From Clostridium_AT radicumherbarum (GTDB lineage Bacteria > Bacillota > Clostridia > Clostridiales > Clostridiaceae), in NCBI RefSeq assembly GCF_045310525.1, contig NZ_JBJHZY010000001.1, forward strand, positions 868,001 through 932,000: a DNA stretch of 64,000 nucleotides. Reading direction: 5' to 3'. The first letter of the stretch is position 1. Each line of letters begins with the position of its first letter. Below are positions 1 through 7,937 of this stretch, piece after piece. A program made the translations under genes and the position numbers. The notes beneath the pieces are model-generated. The model had not been told where the DNA came from, did no database searches, and was given only the letters and a program-made list of their open reading frames with translations.

Positions 1-37
1 TATCCGGACGAATGTATTGATAATCATTAAATTTCAC
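1..37 (-). CDS. Partial 5' end of a probable M3-family oligoendopeptidase
   Basis: Only the first 12 codons lie in the window; the gene runs off the left edge on the minus strand. Reading from a GTG at 37 gives MKFNDYQYIRPD, which resembles the conserved start of PepF-like M3 metallopeptidases (typically MKFxDYxYxRPD). An AGGTG ribosome binding site lies about six bases upstream. Family recall is the only basis, because the HExxH zinc motif would be far outside the window. If right, the product is a cytoplasmic zinc peptidase that trims oligopeptides. It diverges from the TspO gene. Confidence 0.45.
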   Translation of the reverse strand, partial: MKFNDYQYIRPD

Positions 38-177
38 TTTAAGCACCTGCCTTTAAAAATAAATTATATTACAATTATATGTTTCTTAGGATAATTTTAC
101 AATATAGCCTTGGCTATAGCATAATTTTTATATTTGCATCCTATATTAAAATAGAGTAATTAAAGGTGGGAGAAAGT

Positions 178-675
178 TTGGGATTTTTTAAAGTCAAAAA
201 CAAAAGGAGTTTATTAAGTCTTCTTATAATAATAGTATTTACAGAATCAGCTTTAATATTAAGCGCTTATTTAGCTATATTCAAAATTAATACCTACAGT
301 AATCTAGTAAAGCCTGTATTTGCACCTCCTATGTGGGTATATGCCGTTATATGGCCATTTGTTTATCTTGTTATGGGGTATGCAGCCTATAGAATATGGA
401 TGCTTAGAAAGCAGGAAAAATATATAGGAAGAGCTGTAAGGCTATATTTTATTCAATTATTTTTAAACTTCATTTGGCTAATTATATTCTTGAGATTTAG
501 ATTGGTGGGACTTGCTTTTCTCATGCTTATGCTGGCAATTGTATTTGTGATGCTTACAACCTTTGAATTTTTCAGGCTAGACAAATTAGCTGGCTTAGTT
601 ATGATACCTTTTATAGCTTGGCTCTGCTATGCTGGAGTTTTAAATTTTTCCTTTTGGATGCTGAATAATATGTAA
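178..675 (+). CDS. TspO/MBR family membrane protein
   Basis: A small, very hydrophobic protein of about 165 residues with five predicted membrane helices, the fold size of TspO (tryptophan-rich sensory protein / peripheral benzodiazepine receptor family). The family block KPxFAPPxWVxxxxW is present (KPVFAPPMWVYAVIW), followed by an asparagine/tryptophan stretch (NFIWLIIF) and the ending ALNF-like VLNFSFWMLN. TspO proteins bind porphyrins and cholesterol-like ligands; the bacterial role is signalling or tetrapyrrole handling in the membrane. A GTG at 166 is in frame, but it lies inside the AGGTGGGAG ribosome binding site, so the TTG at 178 is the better start. The gene appears monocistronic. 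Confidence 0.85.
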   Translation: MGFFKVKNKRSLLSLLIIIVFTESALILSAYLAIFKINTYSNLVKPVFAPPMWVYAVIWPFVYLVMGYAAYRIWMLRKQEKYIGRAVRLYFIQLFLNFIWLIIFLRFRLVGLAFLMLMLAIVFVMLTTFEFFRLDKLAGLVMIPFIAWLCYAGVLNFSFWMLNNM

Positions 676-696
676 GATCATTTACTGAATGTTGTT

Positions 697-756
697 GCTG
701 TATAATAATTTTTCAGATATTTCCACTACAATTAAATGAAAATTTAATTATACAGC
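697..756. terminator. Inverted repeat between convergent genes, possible bidirectional terminator
   Basis: GCTGTATAAT at 697-706 is matched by ATTATACAGC at 747-756, with a nested AATTAAAT/ATTTAATT hairpin. It sits between the TspO gene (plus) and the HTH-TPR gene (minus), which converge. There is no strong U-run, so the terminator role is only inferred from position. Confidence 0.35.
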
Positions 757-839
757 AGTTAGTTTAGATTTACTTAATTATTATTATTTATATGCTCTTT
801 ATTATACCTTAGATTATGGAAATTCAATGATTGTCATTC

Positions 840-2129
840 TTAAGCTACAATATTTCTTTTTCCGTTAATTGATTTATAATGATTTAGCTTTACTAAATAA
901 AAATCAGATTTAGTAATATTATATAAGTCTTCATAAACTATGACTAGATCATAGCTATAATCTTGTGATATAAAATATTTCTGACATTTTATTAGATAAT
1001 TTTTAGCTTTATTTAAGTTATTTACCATACAATATGTATGACCTATCATAAAATAAACACAATTTCTATACACATCGGTAAGTTTGCTAAATTCAATATT
1101 TGTATATAAGTCTAATATTTTTTCAAAATCACCAAGATTGAAATATACAGCCATTTCCTCAACTAAAAATTTGTTCATTAAAATCATGTTATAAATAAAT
1201 TCAGCTTTACATATTCTTATTGTATTTAGTGCTTCAGAATATTGCTTAGAATACCTTAAAATATTTAAATAGTTGATATAACACCTTCCAACCTCTTCAG
1301 CATTTCCAGAATATTTCAACAAATAAATACTCTTGTATATATGTGCTCTTGCATTATCATATTTACTTATATTGTAATAAGCTTTGCCTAATGACCAATG
1401 AATATAAGGCATTACTGTAATATTTATGTTTTCTTTGCTTAAAGTGGTAAATTGTTCAAGCACTGAAATAGTTTTGTTAAATTCATCTAAGGAATTCAAA
1501 ACATAACCAAGATTATTATTTATATAATAACTTATTGTTGAAGTTAATTGATTATACTCTAAAAGATATTTTTTAGCTAGATAAAGATATTGCTTTGCCT
1601 TTAAATAATTAGAGTTCTGTAACATTATTTTACTAATAGTATTTAGAGAAATAGAAAAGTTAATTACCTCTGCTTCTTGTATATTAGTTGAGCACTTTAG
1701 GTATTTATTTATATATTTTTTTAAAAGTTTAATTGAATTATTATAGAGGCCTAAGTTGTAATAAGACATACCTACATAAAAGTCTTTATAAGAATCTATA
1801 AGTCGTACATAGCTATTTGAACAAAATTCATATAATTTTATAATTGCATTATATCTGCAATTATGATACAAATTTGAAATTAGAGAATCATTAGAAACCA
1901 ATGTGGAGCTATTTTTAGGTATAACATAATCAAAAGAATTAAAAAAATAATTTATAGGTATATTTAATTTTTTTGCTATATATTCTATTTGACTTATGCT
2001 AGGCACAATAATATTGTTTTCAATTTTACTTAATATAGTTCTGTCCATATAGTCTCCACAAAAGTCACTTTGTGTAAGTTTTGCTTTATGCCTTAGAGTC
2101 TTTATAATAATACCTATATTCTCAATCAT
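840..2129 (-). CDS. RRNPP-type HTH/TPR transcriptional regulator
   Basis: About 429 residues. Residues 1-65 form an XRE-type helix-turn-helix (IGIIIKTLRHKAKLTQSDFCG, then ILSKIENN and ISQIEYIAKKLNI). The rest is a chain of degenerate 34-residue TPR helices with repeated NLG, KAKxYL and AxxxY patterns. This is the architecture of RRNPP regulators (Rgg, NprR, PlcR, PrgX, Clostridium Qsr proteins), cytoplasmic DNA-binding proteins that bind re-imported signal peptides. A TTG at 2141 is in frame but begins inside the GGAGG ribosome binding site; ATG at 2129 is properly spaced. It diverges from a gene for a 47-residue exported peptide at 2442, the type of neighbour expected for a cognate signal. 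The family call is firm; the ligand is inference. Confidence 0.8.
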   Translation of the reverse strand: MIENIGIIIKTLRHKAKLTQSDFCGDYMDRTILSKIENNIIVPSISQIEYIAKKLNIPINYFFNSFDYVIPKNSSTLVSNDSLISNLYHNCRYNAIIKLYEFCSNSYVRLIDSYKDFYVGMSYYNLGLYNNSIKLLKKYINKYLKCSTNIQEAEVINFSISLNTISKIMLQNSNYLKAKQYLYLAKKYLLEYNQLTSTISYYINNNLGYVLNSLDEFNKTISVLEQFTTLSKENINITVMPYIHWSLGKAYYNISKYDNARAHIYKSIYLLKYSGNAEEVGRCYINYLNILRYSKQYSEALNTIRICKAEFIYNMILMNKFLVEEMAVYFNLGDFEKILDLYTNIEFSKLTDVYRNCVYFMIGHTYCMVNNLNKAKNYLIKCQKYFISQDYSYDLVIVYEDLYNITKSDFYLVKLNHYKSINGKRNIVA

Positions 2130-2441
2130 ATGTTCCTCCAATATTTTTTAATAGTTTAAGTTTATCAAAAAAAAGTCTGAATGTTAACATTTGTTAAGGA
2201 TTTTTTGATACTATAAAATATTTGCATGCTTTGTTTAATTTATAATTAAAATAAATGTGCAATATATTCACAAATATTTACTTGATAAATACTAATGGTA
2301 TTATCTTTATGATTTATAGATATTAAACAATATAAATTTACAAAAAGAGCTATAAATTGATATAAATACATAATTTAAAGGTTTATGGTGTACAAGCTGT
2401 ATGATACATTTATATTAAGAAAATTAATAGGAGGAAAAATT
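2130..2441. other. Divergent intergenic region between RRNPP regulator and small peptide gene
   Basis: Very AT-rich region that must hold the promoters of both divergent genes. On the plus strand TTGTTA (2191-2196) and TAAAAT (2214-2219) are spaced by 17 bases and could drive the peptide gene with a long 5' leader. No convincing operator repeat was identified by eye. Confidence 0.3.
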
Positions 2442-2585
2442 ATGAGAAAGATTTTATATTTAATTTTAAGTTTAATAATATTTGTTAATTTTGGAGTAAA
2501 TTGTGTAGTACATACCAATAAAAACTATGTAGTGGATGAACCCCCACATATATTCATAATATCTAATAATAATATTTGTAGTTAA
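2442..2585 (+). CDS. Small exported peptide, candidate RRNPP signal precursor
   Basis: 47 residues from ATG 2442, preceded by AGGAGG with ideal spacing. An earlier in-frame ATG at 2385 lacks a ribosome site. The product starts MRKILYLILSLIIFVNF, a short basic end plus a hydrophobic export segment. A roughly 25-residue polar tail follows, containing VVDEPPHIFII and ending NNNICS. RRNPP pheromone precursors have this layout: a Sec-type N-terminus and a C-terminal segment processed outside the cell to a 5-10 residue peptide. Position, divergent from an RRNPP regulator and upstream of an exporter cassette, supports the role. I recognise no homologue; the mature peptide is unknown. Confidence 0.6.
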   Translation: MRKILYLILSLIIFVNFGVNCVVHTNKNYVVDEPPHIFIISNNNICS

Positions 2586-2782
2586 AGCTATATGAAACAA
2601 TTCAATTAAAAGATTAGTTTAATAATTATATATTAAAGTTCATCAGAAACAATCAATATATTTTATAGGAAAACTTTCTTTCAAAAATACTAATGAGATC
2701 AGGCTATTCAATCGTGAATAGTGTAATAGTTTATTATTGGCGCCATTTAATAATAAATATTAAATATGAAGGAAGTGTTATA

Positions 2783-3181
2783 ATGAAAAAAAGCAAAATA
2801 ATTACGAGTCTAGTGATAATATCTCTTGTTTTATGCACGGCAATTCCTGTATTTGCATCAAGTACAATTTCAAGACAATCTATCTATCTACAATATTCTA
2901 ATACTTCAGCTTCGAATTGCGATTCTTATGTTACAGCTGTTAATACTGGAACTATACATGAAGATCACCTGGTTAGTTATGCCTCTCCGCTTACATTTAA
3001 AGCTAATTTAGAATTTAGAACTGCATGGTATAAACCAAATGATGTAAGAGATACATCTTACACTGCTAATGGAGGGTGGAACCAATCGTCCTGTAATGCT
3101 GGAGAACAATATAGAACTTATGTATATGTAACAGGTTATGATGGTACTTATACCTATGAAGATACTAATTATACAAATTAA
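2783..3181 (+). CDS. Secreted small protein of unknown function
   Basis: 132 residues from ATG 2783, with GAAGGAAG upstream; an upstream in-frame start at 2693 has no ribosome site. Residues 1-26 form a classic signal peptide ending VFAS. The mature part (about 105 residues) is rich in Tyr, Thr, Ser and Asn, with two cysteines that could form a disulphide, and looks like an all-beta domain. It lies between the candidate signal peptide gene and an ABC exporter, which resembles the layout of bacteriocin-like or secreted-effector cassettes such as lactococcin-972 type loci. I do not recognise the family, and no double-glycine leader is present. Confidence 0.65.
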   Translation: MKKSKIITSLVIISLVLCTAIPVFASSTISRQSIYLQYSNTSASNCDSYVTAVNTGTIHEDHLVSYASPLTFKANLEFRTAWYKPNDVRDTSYTANGGWNQSSCNAGEQYRTYVYVTGYDGTYTYEDTNYTN

Positions 3182-3198
3182 TAGTTATTGATTTATTT

Positions 3199-3236
3199 AA
3201 ATAGTGGCAATCTATCAATATAGTTTGCCACTATTT
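3199..3236 (+). terminator. Hairpin between secreted protein and permease genes
   Basis: AAATAGTGGCAA and TTGCCACTATTT form a 12-bp perfect stem. The following bases (ATAAG) are not a U-run, so it is more likely an attenuator or mRNA-stabilising hairpin than a full stop. It would let the secreted protein be made in excess over the transporter. Confidence 0.5.
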
Positions 3237-3258
3237 ATAAGAAAGTTAGGTGAAAGAC

Positions 3259-4845
3259 TTGAAAAAAATTAATGCGTTAATTAAATATGAATTCATTAAC
3301 ATTAGAAGAGGCCTATTAATATGGATTATGTTAATAATTTATGCTTTTGGAATTCAACAGGTCTTAAGCAGTATGTTTACTTTTGGACAACATTCTCTAA
3401 CGTTAATTGGTCTAATTAAAGATTCATGGCTTCCAATAAATTTTATTATGATTCCATTTTTGCTTATAAGCCTTAAAGTAGGAGAAAGTGAAAATGAGAT
3501 TTTTAAATCCATGGACATCTCACCTAAAGATATTATATTAAGTAAATTAGCTGTTATGTTAATAATTGAAGGAATTATACTTGCTGCTAATATAGTTTTA
3601 GTAACTGTAGTAGGGGCTATATGTAAAGCTTCTATGGGATACTTTTTTTATCAAAGTACAGGATTTATTATAAACACTATTCTTACTCTTGTTGTTTGTA
3701 ATTTTTTAGGGCTATTTATAGGACAAGTCATAAGTAAAAATTTTGGAGATATAATTGGATATATTACTGTTATAATCTTGTTTTTACTTCTATGCAATTT
3801 TTATAAACTCTCAAACGTTATTTTACCTCTTTTTAATATAAGAACTTTTCCAGGAAGCTTTGAAGTTATTAGTTATGATACAAGTTATGAATATCATATT
3901 ATTTTTTGGTTAATATTATCCTTTACTATTTTTATAACACCCTATGTTTACAAATATAGAAAAATTAAAAGAAACAGACATTTCTTATTTAAAATTAGTG
4001 CAATTATACTAGCCCTGATATTATGTGTAGGTCTAGGTATAAAAATAAACTCTATGAAACCTAATCTTTATACTATTGGAGCAAGAAGAGAATTTGAATC
4101 TGGAAAAAATGAGTTTGATACATTTTTTGGTAATGTTGATTGCGGTTATTATATTGATAAATATAATATGTCTTTAAAGTTTGATAATAAATTAAAAAAT
4201 GATTGTAATATGGAAATAAGAATAAATAAGAACGGAATTAGATCAGTGGAGCTAGGTTTATATGAGAAGCTAAATATAACTGATATAGAAGTAGATGGAA
4301 AGAAACTAAATTTTAATAGAAATAAAAATAACTTTATTGCAAAACTCAGCAGAGAATATAATAATGGAGATATATTAAACATGAAGGTTGCTTATGAAGG
4401 TGAAATTAATACTATATGGCTGCAAGGGAAAAAAATTTTCTTTCAAAGAAATAACGTAATGTTTCTAGCAGATGTGTTTGAGTGGTATCCAAAACTCAAT
4501 GACAGCTCTGAAAAAGAATATAAACTCAGAATTGATTACAGTGGAAAAAACAAATTATATTCTAATCTAAAAGAAAACAACAAGGATGGTATATATAATT
4601 TTACAGGAAAAGATAAAGAAATCTTTTTAATAAGCGGAAATATGACCGAGAGAAAATACAAGAACTTTATATTTATTGGAAATGAAGAATATGTAAAAAG
4701 CAATGAACAATGTGACAGAGTAATAAGTGATATAAAAAGGGAAAATCTAACTAATGTTGAAAAGGTAATATTTTCACCTATTATTCCAGGGGGAACAAAG
4801 ATGGAAAAATACTATGATAAAGATTATCTTTATTCATTTGATTAA
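3259..4845 (+). CDS. ABC-2 type permease fused to an M1-peptidase-like outer domain (catalytic part absent)
   Basis: About 528 residues. The first 260 carry six or so membrane helices in an ABC-2 permease arrangement. The rest is extracytoplasmic and beta-rich, with the blocks VxxKxLxF...LNMKVAYEG and EWYPKL...YKLRIDYSG, resembling the N-terminal domain of M1 aminopeptidases as found in fused ABC-permease/M1 proteins. The protein then stops; no HExxH zinc motif is present, so the catalytic half of that fusion family is missing. The TTG at 3259 has better spacing from AGGTG than GTG 3250. The ATPase and second permease follow directly. Substrate unknown; export of the neighbouring secreted product or self-protection is inference. 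Confidence 0.65.
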   Translation: MKKINALIKYEFINIRRGLLIWIMLIIYAFGIQQVLSSMFTFGQHSLTLIGLIKDSWLPINFIMIPFLLISLKVGESENEIFKSMDISPKDIILSKLAVMLIIEGIILAANIVLVTVVGAICKASMGYFFYQSTGFIINTILTLVVCNFLGLFIGQVISKNFGDIIGYITVIILFLLLCNFYKLSNVILPLFNIRTFPGSFEVISYDTSYEYHIIFWLILSFTIFITPYVYKYRKIKRNRHFLFKISAIILALILCVGLGIKINSMKPNLYTIGARREFESGKNEFDTFFGNVDCGYYIDKYNMSLKFDNKLKNDCNMEIRINKNGIRSVELGLYEKLNITDIEVDGKKLNFNRNKNNFIAKLSREYNNGDILNMKVAYEGEINTIWLQGKKIFFQRNNVMFLADVFEWYPKLNDSSEKEYKLRIDYSGKNKLYSNLKENNKDGIYNFTGKDKEIFLISGNMTERKYKNFIFIGNEEYVKSNEQCDRVISDIKRENLTNVEKVIFSPIIPGGTKMEKYYDKDYLYSFD

Positions 4846-4864
4846 TTAGTGAGGGGCAGCGGTT

Positions 4865-5755
4865 ATGAATAATTTAAAAGTTACTAATTTGAAATATAAA
4901 TATGGAAAGACAGAAGCTCTTAAGGGTATATCCTTTGAGGTTAATGAAGGTTTAATAGGAATTTTAGGACCCAATGGTGCAGGTAAAACTACTGCAATGA
5001 AGTTAATAACAACTCTATTTTCGCTGCAAGAAGGAGAAATATATTTAAACGACATGGAGTATACGAAGAATTTAAAAGAAGTAAGAAGAAGTCTAGGTTA
5101 TCTTCCACAGGACTTTACTACTTATGGTAATTTAAAGGGCAGGGAGTTTTTAGAGATTATTGCAAGCTTAAAATTAGACTCTAACAAGAAAAAAATTAGC
5201 AGCCATGTTGATGAAATAGTAGAAAAGTTAAATATGAATGAGTATATAGATAGAAAGGTTAAAGAATACTCAGGGGGTATGAAGCAAAAGCTGGGTTTTG
5301 CACAAGTTCTAACTGGAGATCCTAACCTCATAGTTGTTGACGAGCCTACCGTAGGACTTGATCCAGAACAGAGAAATACTATTAGAGAACTTTTCCCTGT
5401 AATAAGCAAAAATAGGATTGTACTTGCCACCACTCATATAGTAGAAGATATTGAGTATTACTGCAGCTACTTATTAGTAATAAAGGATGGAAAATTAATA
5501 TATAGTGGAACAAAAGAGAATTTTATAAAGGAAATTGAAGGCACGTTATGGGAAGCAGATATGGATGCCGAAACTTATATTAAAGTGAGGGAAAAAAATA
5601 TAGTAATAACCACTTTGCAGAATAAGGATTACTTTCATATTAAATATATAAGTAATGAAGCCTTAACTAATAATTCTGTATGTGCCAAAGTTAATCTACA
5701 GGATGCATATATTGCTCATAGCAATAGGGCACAAAAGGTAAATAGCTATGATTAA
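4865..5755 (+). CDS. ABC transporter ATP-binding protein
   Basis: 296 residues, a single cytoplasmic nucleotide-binding domain. Walker A GPNGAGKT lies at about 35-42, the signature YSGGM at about 135-139, Walker B LIVVDE at about 155-160 and the H-loop histidine near 191. The N-terminal strand VTNLKYKYGKTEALKGISF is typical of drug/bacteriocin-type ABC-2 exporters. The C-terminal 80 residues are a regulatory tail. The gene starts 19 bases after the first permease and overlaps the second by 8 bases, so the three form one operon and presumably one complex. Confidence 0.92.
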   Translation: MNNLKVTNLKYKYGKTEALKGISFEVNEGLIGILGPNGAGKTTAMKLITTLFSLQEGEIYLNDMEYTKNLKEVRRSLGYLPQDFTTYGNLKGREFLEIIASLKLDSNKKKISSHVDEIVEKLNMNEYIDRKVKEYSGGMKQKLGFAQVLTGDPNLIVVDEPTVGLDPEQRNTIRELFPVISKNRIVLATTHIVEDIEYYCSYLLVIKDGKLIYSGTKENFIKEIEGTLWEADMDAETYIKVREKNIVITTLQNKDYFHIKYISNEALTNNSVCAKVNLQDAYIAHSNRAQKVNSYD

Positions 5756-6497
5756 GTTTCATTTAAGGATTCTTAATAATATGCTTCTTAATAATTTATT
5801 ATATATAATCTGCATTTGTGTTTTAGGAGTAAATATTATAGTAAGGTTAAAGCCTGAAATTATTGTGGGAAATGCAAGTAATTACAGCAATAATTTTATA
5901 ACAAAGATAGTGCCGGTTGCTTTATTTAAGTTTTGTGATGTATATTTGCTTATTTTATTTATAATATTAATTTTTTTCTATATAGGCACAGATTTTAAAA
6001 ACAGCATGGAAGAAATAAGCCTAGCAATTGGAGGATGTAAATCCAATAAATTTATGTTTAGAAAACTGATCTCACTATTAGTTGTTTATACTGTTTTATA
6101 TTTAATATCCTTTACTAATATTTACACTTTGTATATAAGTAAAGTTGGTGGAATGGGTAATCTTATATCCATTAAGGAAATAATATTATATTCTTTGGTA
6201 ACAAATGTATTTATCATTTCACTAAGCTTATTCATTATATATATTTCACGGGATATAGCAGTAAGTACTTCTATAATAACTTCTTATTACCTAATTGAGG
6301 AGGCGCTATGGAGATGTAAGATAACACAGACAAAGGGTATCCTTGGACATATTTATCAATATAGTGATTATGGAAAAGGTGAAATTTTAAAAGTTAAGTT
6401 ATTTTATGTTTTTATTTCCATTATACTGCTTATATTTACGTATAAAATTTCAGAAAGAAAAAAATTTGTACTTGATCTTTTTCAAAATAAAGGATGA
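5748..6497 (+). CDS. ABC transporter membrane subunit
   Basis: 249 residues, mostly hydrophobic, with about six predicted membrane helices and a charged cytoplasmic segment after the second (FKNSMEEISLAIGGCKSNKFMFRKL), a pattern seen in ABC-2 permeases before the third helix. Its start overlaps the end of the ATPase gene (translational coupling). It is taken as the second permease of the preceding exporter. No specific family was recognised. Confidence 0.75.
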   Translation: MIKFHLRILNNMLLNNLLYIICICVLGVNIIVRLKPEIIVGNASNYSNNFITKIVPVALFKFCDVYLLILFIILIFFYIGTDFKNSMEEISLAIGGCKSNKFMFRKLISLLVVYTVLYLISFTNIYTLYISKVGGMGNLISIKEIILYSLVTNVFIISLSLFIIYISRDIAVSTSIITSYYLIEEALWRCKITQTKGILGHIYQYSDYGKGEILKVKLFYVFISIILLIFTYKISERKKFVLDLFQNKG

Positions 6498-6567
6498 AAA
6501 TATATTTTAAAATATTGCAAATTAATGGTAAAATAGGGTTATTAAAAGAATTTTGGGGGTAATTCTT

Positions 6568-7530
6568 ATGGTAACTTTTGAAGATGTTTTATCAGCACGA
6601 GAAAGGATAAATAAATTTATATATAAAACTCCTCTTGAATTATCTTATAGTTTAAGCAATGAACATACTAAGATATTTTTAAAACTTGAATCACAGCAAA
6701 GGTTAAAAAGCTTTAAAGTAAGGGGAGCTTTAAGCAAAATGACTTGGCTTTCAGAGGAGAGTAGAACAGAGGGTGTCATTGCAGTATCCTCCGGAAATCA
6801 TGGTGCTGGAGTAAGCTTTGCTTCATATATGTTAGGAGGAATAAAAGCAAAAATATTTGTTCCTAAAACTACTCCAAAGGCAAAACTCACCAAGATAAAG
6901 TATTATGGTGCAGAAGTAATAGAGACTGGGGAAAACTATGATGAAGCTCATAAGGAAGCTGAGGAAGCAAGAAAAAAAGAAAAGCTTACCTTTATTGACC
7001 CTTGCTCAGATATTCAAGTTATAGCAGGGCAAGGCTCTATAGCATTTGAAATACTTGATGAAAATCCAGATATTGATGTAATAATTGCTCCAATAGGCGG
7101 GGGTGGTCTTATTACAGGTATAAGTGTTGCAGCAAAGCACTTAAAACCATCGATTGAGATAATTGGTGTACAAACTGCCGCTTGTCCAGCCATGGTTGCA
7201 GCTTTAAGAGATAAGCAATGTTACTTCGATTATAAAAGTGAGGAATCTATCTGTGATGCATTAGTTGGTGGAGTAGGTGAAATTCCCTATGAAATGGCAG
7301 CTAAATGCATTGATGACATAATTGTAGTAAATGAAGAAACAATTAGAAAAGCAATTGTTCAGCTTATTGAAAAGGATAAGGTAATAGCCGAACCAGCGGG
7401 GGCTGCATCAGTAGCAGCAATCATTGAAAACATGGAAAGATTTAAAGGGAAAAATGTAGCTGTAGTAGTATCAGGTGGCAATTTAGATGAAAGGCTTATG
7501 TATGAGCTTCTAGGCTATAAATATAATTAA
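6568..7530 (+). CDS. Threonine ammonia-lyase (serine/threonine dehydratase), no regulatory domain
   Basis: 320 residues, fold-type II PLP enzyme. The PLP lysine lies in SFKVRGA (K50), the substrate loop is SSGNHGAG and the phosphate-binding loop GGGGLITG. It deaminates threonine to 2-oxobutyrate (and serine to pyruvate). It stops after the catalytic domain, so it lacks the ACT-like domains of biosynthetic IlvA and matches the length of catabolic TdcB. ATG 6568 sits eight bases after GGGGG; an in-frame TTG at 6553 overlaps that site and is rejected. The gene stands alone between the exporter operon and the lysine riboswitch. Confidence 0.9.
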   Translation: MVTFEDVLSARERINKFIYKTPLELSYSLSNEHTKIFLKLESQQRLKSFKVRGALSKMTWLSEESRTEGVIAVSSGNHGAGVSFASYMLGGIKAKIFVPKTTPKAKLTKIKYYGAEVIETGENYDEAHKEAEEARKKEKLTFIDPCSDIQVIAGQGSIAFEILDENPDIDVIIAPIGGGGLITGISVAAKHLKPSIEIIGVQTAACPAMVAALRDKQCYFDYKSEESICDALVGGVGEIPYEMAAKCIDDIIVVNEETIRKAIVQLIEKDKVIAEPAGAASVAAIIENMERFKGKNVAVVVSGGNLDERLMYELLGYKYN

Positions 7531-7579
7531 TATTAAATAGAACAAACAAAAAATATGTCGTTTTATGTCTATTTAACAC

Positions 7580-7608
7580 TTGACTAAGCTAAAGTATTGA
7601 TGCATAAT
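7580..7608 (+). promoter_or_regulatory. Sigma-A-like promoter for the lysine riboswitch transcript
   Basis: TTGACT at 7580-7585 and CATAAT at 7603-7608, separated by 17 bases, about 30 bases upstream of the first conserved riboswitch bases. Spacing and location fit; no other candidate was seen nearby. Confidence 0.6.
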
Positions 7609-7636
7609 AATACATGTCAGTGAAAAGTTAATAACA

Positions 7637-7802
7637 AGGGTAGAGGCGCGAGGCTTAATAGTACTTCTGTGGAGGCAAGCACAGAGAAACAGCAGGAAAG
7701 GAAGCATCGCCGAAGCATACAGCTTATGCTTTAAAGCTGTATAGCTGGTTCTGTATATAATATGTACAAAACTGTCACAATTATATTGTGGAGAGCTATC
7801 AT
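7637..7802 (+). promoter_or_regulatory. Lysine riboswitch (L-box)
   Basis: The region carries the conserved L-box blocks in order: AGAGGCGCGAGG, GTACTTCTGTGGAGGC, GGAAAGGAAGCATCGCCGAAGC, and near the 3' side GGAGAGCTATC, with the long variable hairpin after CCGAAGC (AGCTTATGCT...AGCTGTATAGCTGG). These match the lysC leader of Bacillus in order and spacing. It is followed at 7838-7870 by an intrinsic terminator and then the permease gene, so lysine should switch the permease off. Confidence 0.93.
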
Positions 7803-7837
7803 TCATGGGAATAAAAGTATGTGTTTTTTGCGTGTTT

Positions 7838-7870
7838 TAAGGCCTTGAGTGTTTTGCTCAAGGTCTTTTG
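7838..7870 (+). terminator. Riboswitch expression-platform terminator
   Basis: AAGGCCTTGAG pairs with CTCAAGGTCTT around a TGTTTTG loop, followed by TTTTGT. It lies between the lysine aptamer and the permease ribosome site and should form when lysine is bound. Confidence 0.85.
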
Positions 7871-7937
7871 TATGCTTATCCTAAACTTGTACAAGCTATT
7901 CTGGCAAAACTTTAAACTTTATTGGAGGCTAAACAAT

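Noticed and set aside
7573..7806. 77-codon open frame on the minus strand
   Set aside because: It overlaps the lysine riboswitch in antisense and has no convincing ribosome site or homology.
7821..7937. N-terminal extension of the lysine permease from GTG 7821
   Set aside because: It would translate through the riboswitch terminator; ATG 7938 has a correctly spaced GGAGG.
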